Assembly: GCA_003453085.1 (NCBI GenBank) | Contig: DMMK01000593.1 | Coordinates: 1 to 7,046 of the forward strand | From: Verrucomicrobiales bacterium | GTDB lineage: Bacteria > Verrucomicrobiota > Verrucomicrobiia > Verrucomicrobiales > Verrucomicrobiaceae | Direction: 5' to 3' | Length of the DNA stretch: 7,046 nucleotides | Shown: one piece after another, positions 5,568-7,046 of the stretch | Layout: the number at the start of each line of letters is the position of its first letter | How positions within the stretch are numbered: position 1 is the first letter of the stretch | Notes under the pieces: generated by a model | Seen by the model: only the letters and a program-made list of their open reading frames with translations | Database searches by the model: none | What the model was told of the DNA's origin: nothing | Position numbers and translations under genes: made by a program

Positions 5568-6191
5568 CTACCATTTACCAATTCGTTGTAAATTAGCTAA
5601 GCCCGCGTCTTTGAAGGCCTTTGCCCATTGTGCACTGGATACACTTTGAGTTGTCGGAAATGCGGTGATTACTGATTGCTTGATTTGACCTTTGGTCGGT
5701 AATTCCTGCGTTGCCTCGACCAATTTTCTTGCGTGTTCCAAGATCACCCACGCTAACAACTGCTTTTTACCGTCTGCCATTTCCAAGGTAATTGCGCTTC
5801 CATGTGATTTACGTTCCCCCTTTTTTTCTAAGCCATCCAGTGCCTTAACAATCAATTTGGTGATCTTATTTCTGGCTTTGGCCCTTACCTCCCCCGGATG
5901 GTCATTCGATAACATTATATTAATGTCATTTCCAAGCACATCATTAAAATGACGAACAACAAGATTAGCGTATTGTTCAGGTAAATTAGTTGAATAAGCC
6001 CCAATCATGAGGAAAGCCGTAGCAAGCTGATTTTCAGCGATATCAAGTTTCATGCTCAGCGCCCATTCAATCCTAGTTAATTCCATGCTTAGTCCAGCAT
6101 AAAATGAACCATCTTTGTTTTGGTGAAGATTAAATGTTCCTGGCCAGGATTTAAAAGGCTTCTGTGTGAGCTGATTTAAAGGAGAGATCAT
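5568..6191 (-). CDS. hypothetical protein coupled to integrase (orf207)
   Basis: This is a 207-residue protein I do not recognise. It is soluble-looking, with no signal peptide or membrane segment. Visible parts: an N-terminal WPGTFNLHQNKDGSFYAG stretch (16-33) that could start a beta-rich unit, a long helical middle (about 34-165), and a C-terminal segment LPTKGQIKQSVITAF...SSAQWAKAFKDAGL (about 164-199) that could be a helix-turn-helix. Its ATG overlaps the integrase stop (ATGA, 6188-6191) and no Shine-Dalgarno is visible, so translation is probably coupled. GC is clearly lower than in its neighbours (about 32-45% in blocks I counted), suggesting a separate origin. A hairpin follows the stop. 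A DNA-binding helper of the recombinase or an element regulator are guesses from context only. Confidence 0.75.
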   Translation of the reverse strand: MISPLNQLTQKPFKSWPGTFNLHQNKDGSFYAGLSMELTRIEWALSMKLDIAENQLATAFLMIGAYSTNLPEQYANLVVRHFNDVLGNDINIMLSNDHPGEVRAKARNKITKLIVKALDGLEKKGERKSHGSAITLEMADGKKQLLAWVILEHARKLVEATQELPTKGQIKQSVITAFPTTQSVSSAQWAKAFKDAGLANLQRIGKW

Positions 6192-7046
6192 GCTGTGCGT
6201 TTTTTGGTTTTGGGTTTTGTAGTAGGTGCCAGAAGTGCGCCAAGCCCGGCGGTGATTCGGCGTTTTTTGTCCGTGTAATAGGCGGCGGTAGTGCTGATTT
6301 GCGCGTGCCTGAGAACGGATTTGGCGGCAAAGATGCCGTGTTCGCTGGCTAGCAGTGCTCCAAGCTCTTTGCGTAATTCATGAAGCGGTTTCCTTGCGGT
6401 CACTCCATGTGCTTTCAGCCACGGATAGAGGGCTTTAAAGTGAGGGGCACAACGGTAGTAAACTCGTTTGGTGTCTCGGCGTAGCGGGCGATTCGATTCA
6501 ATCACAAAATCACCGCTGGCGGTGGCTTTCCATGTCCTCATCAAGGCTAGGGTTTCAGCATCCAAGTCAACCTCTCCGGCACTTTCCTCTGTCTTAGGTT
6601 CAAAAAAATCTGTGCATTCAATGCGAATGACACCTTTGGCAAAATCCACCTGCTTCCAGGTCAAAAGATCAATCTCAAGTTTTCTCAATCCACATAGGAG
6701 GCCAAGGGTAAAAATTTTGAAGCGCTCTCCGGTCAAATCCTGTCTCGCGCAGGCAATCAACTTGGGAGCATCAATTTTGCTTTGGTAGGCGGTGTTTCCT
6801 TTTTTTGGCAGTTCGACGCCAGCAAAGGGAAGGGGATCTGGGAGGATCAATTCAGCGGAGGCATACTTGCTGGCTTTCTTTGAAAAAAGGCTTCTGGCTG
6901 AACGCAGACGGCTGGCGGCTGTGTTTTCCGCCCTCCGCCGTGCTTCGGGGGAAGAACCTGCCTTTTCAATGTGGGCTACCTTCCATTTCTGGATTGCTGA
7001 GGCTGTGAGCACTGAAAGGGGGAGGGCATCCACCTTGGCAATCCAT
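6188..7046 (-). CDS. tyrosine recombinase / phage-type integrase, 5' end outside window
   Basis: The frame is open to the right edge (WIAKVDALPLSVLT... continues before the GTG at 7033), so the N-terminus is missing. Counting from that GTG as residue 1: the rest of the core-binding domain is about 1-65 (ASAIQKWKVAH). The catalytic domain has R117 in GLCGLRKLEID-type context (here LLCGLRKLEI), K147 in the beta-hairpin, HELR at 218-221 supplying H218 and R221, LRH with H243, and the nucleophile Y252 in STTAAYY, nine residues after H243. All catalytic positions of an active recombinase are therefore present. It would integrate and excise the element by site-specific recombination. The C-terminus is basic (KPKTKKR). 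It overlaps orf207 by four bases. No attachment site can be assigned inside this window; one may lie beyond the right edge. Confidence 0.93.
   Translation of the reverse strand, partial: WIAKVDALPLSVLTASAIQKWKVAHIEKAGSSPEARRRAENTAASRLRSARSLFSKKASKYASAELILPDPLPFAGVELPKKGNTAYQSKIDAPKLIACARQDLTGERFKIFTLGLLCGLRKLEIDLLTWKQVDFAKGVIRIECTDFFEPKTEESAGEVDLDAETLALMRTWKATASGDFVIESNRPLRRDTKRVYYRCAPHFKALYPWLKAHGVTARKPLHELRKELGALLASEHGIFAAKSVLRHAQISTTAAYYTDKKRRITAGLGALLAPTTKPKTKKRTA

Noticed and set aside
7031..7033. GTG at 7033 as integrase start
   Set aside because: The same frame continues to the right edge with residues that fit the core-binding domain, so the true start is outside the window.

Overview
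The window looks like most of one integrated mobile element. Every gene I can support lies on the minus strand, so transcription runs from the right edge to the left edge. In that order the content is: a tyrosine recombinase (N-terminus cut by the right edge), an unrecognised 207-residue protein, a small excisionase/AlpA-type helix-turn-helix protein, a PriCT-Toprim primase-like protein, a RepA/AAA_25-type ATPase, a non-coding stretch with an iteron-like repeat array, and a large MmeI-like adenine DNA methyltransferase that runs off the left edge without a stop. No rRNA, tRNA, CRISPR array or insertion sequence was seen.

Region by region: 6188-7046 and 5568-6191 are integrase and orf207, joined by an ATGA overlap. 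At 5474-5567 there is a strong hairpin just after the orf207 stop, then a weak promoter candidate and a 7-bp dyad that touches the start codon of the next gene. At 5273-5473 is the HTH protein. At 4231-5181 and 3227-4234 are the primase-like protein and the ATPase, again joined by an ATGA overlap; the primase start codon also abuts a perfect 7-bp dyad. The 611-bp stretch 2616-3226 has no convincing intact gene. It holds ten GTTTCC-core repeats between two outward inverted copies, a possible broken small gene, and several small hairpins. Positions 1-2615 are the methyltransferase, open for 871 codons.

How the parts may work together (inference): recombinase and HTH protein would move the element. 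The Toprim primase, the hexameric-type ATPase and the phased repeats would form a self-contained replication module, as in plasmids and phage satellites that replicate after excision. The methyltransferase would be defence or epigenetic cargo. Its N-terminal nuclease position lacks the acidic catalytic residues known in MmeI, so it may modify DNA without cutting it.

Organism: a Gram-negative-like bacterium of moderately high GC. Backbone genes are near 60% GC in the blocks I counted, while orf207 and the target-recognition part of the methyltransferase fall to about 32-45%. Poor Shine-Dalgarno signals and the style of the PriCT-Toprim protein make me think of the Planctomycetes-Verrucomicrobia group, but this is an impression and not proven by the sequence.
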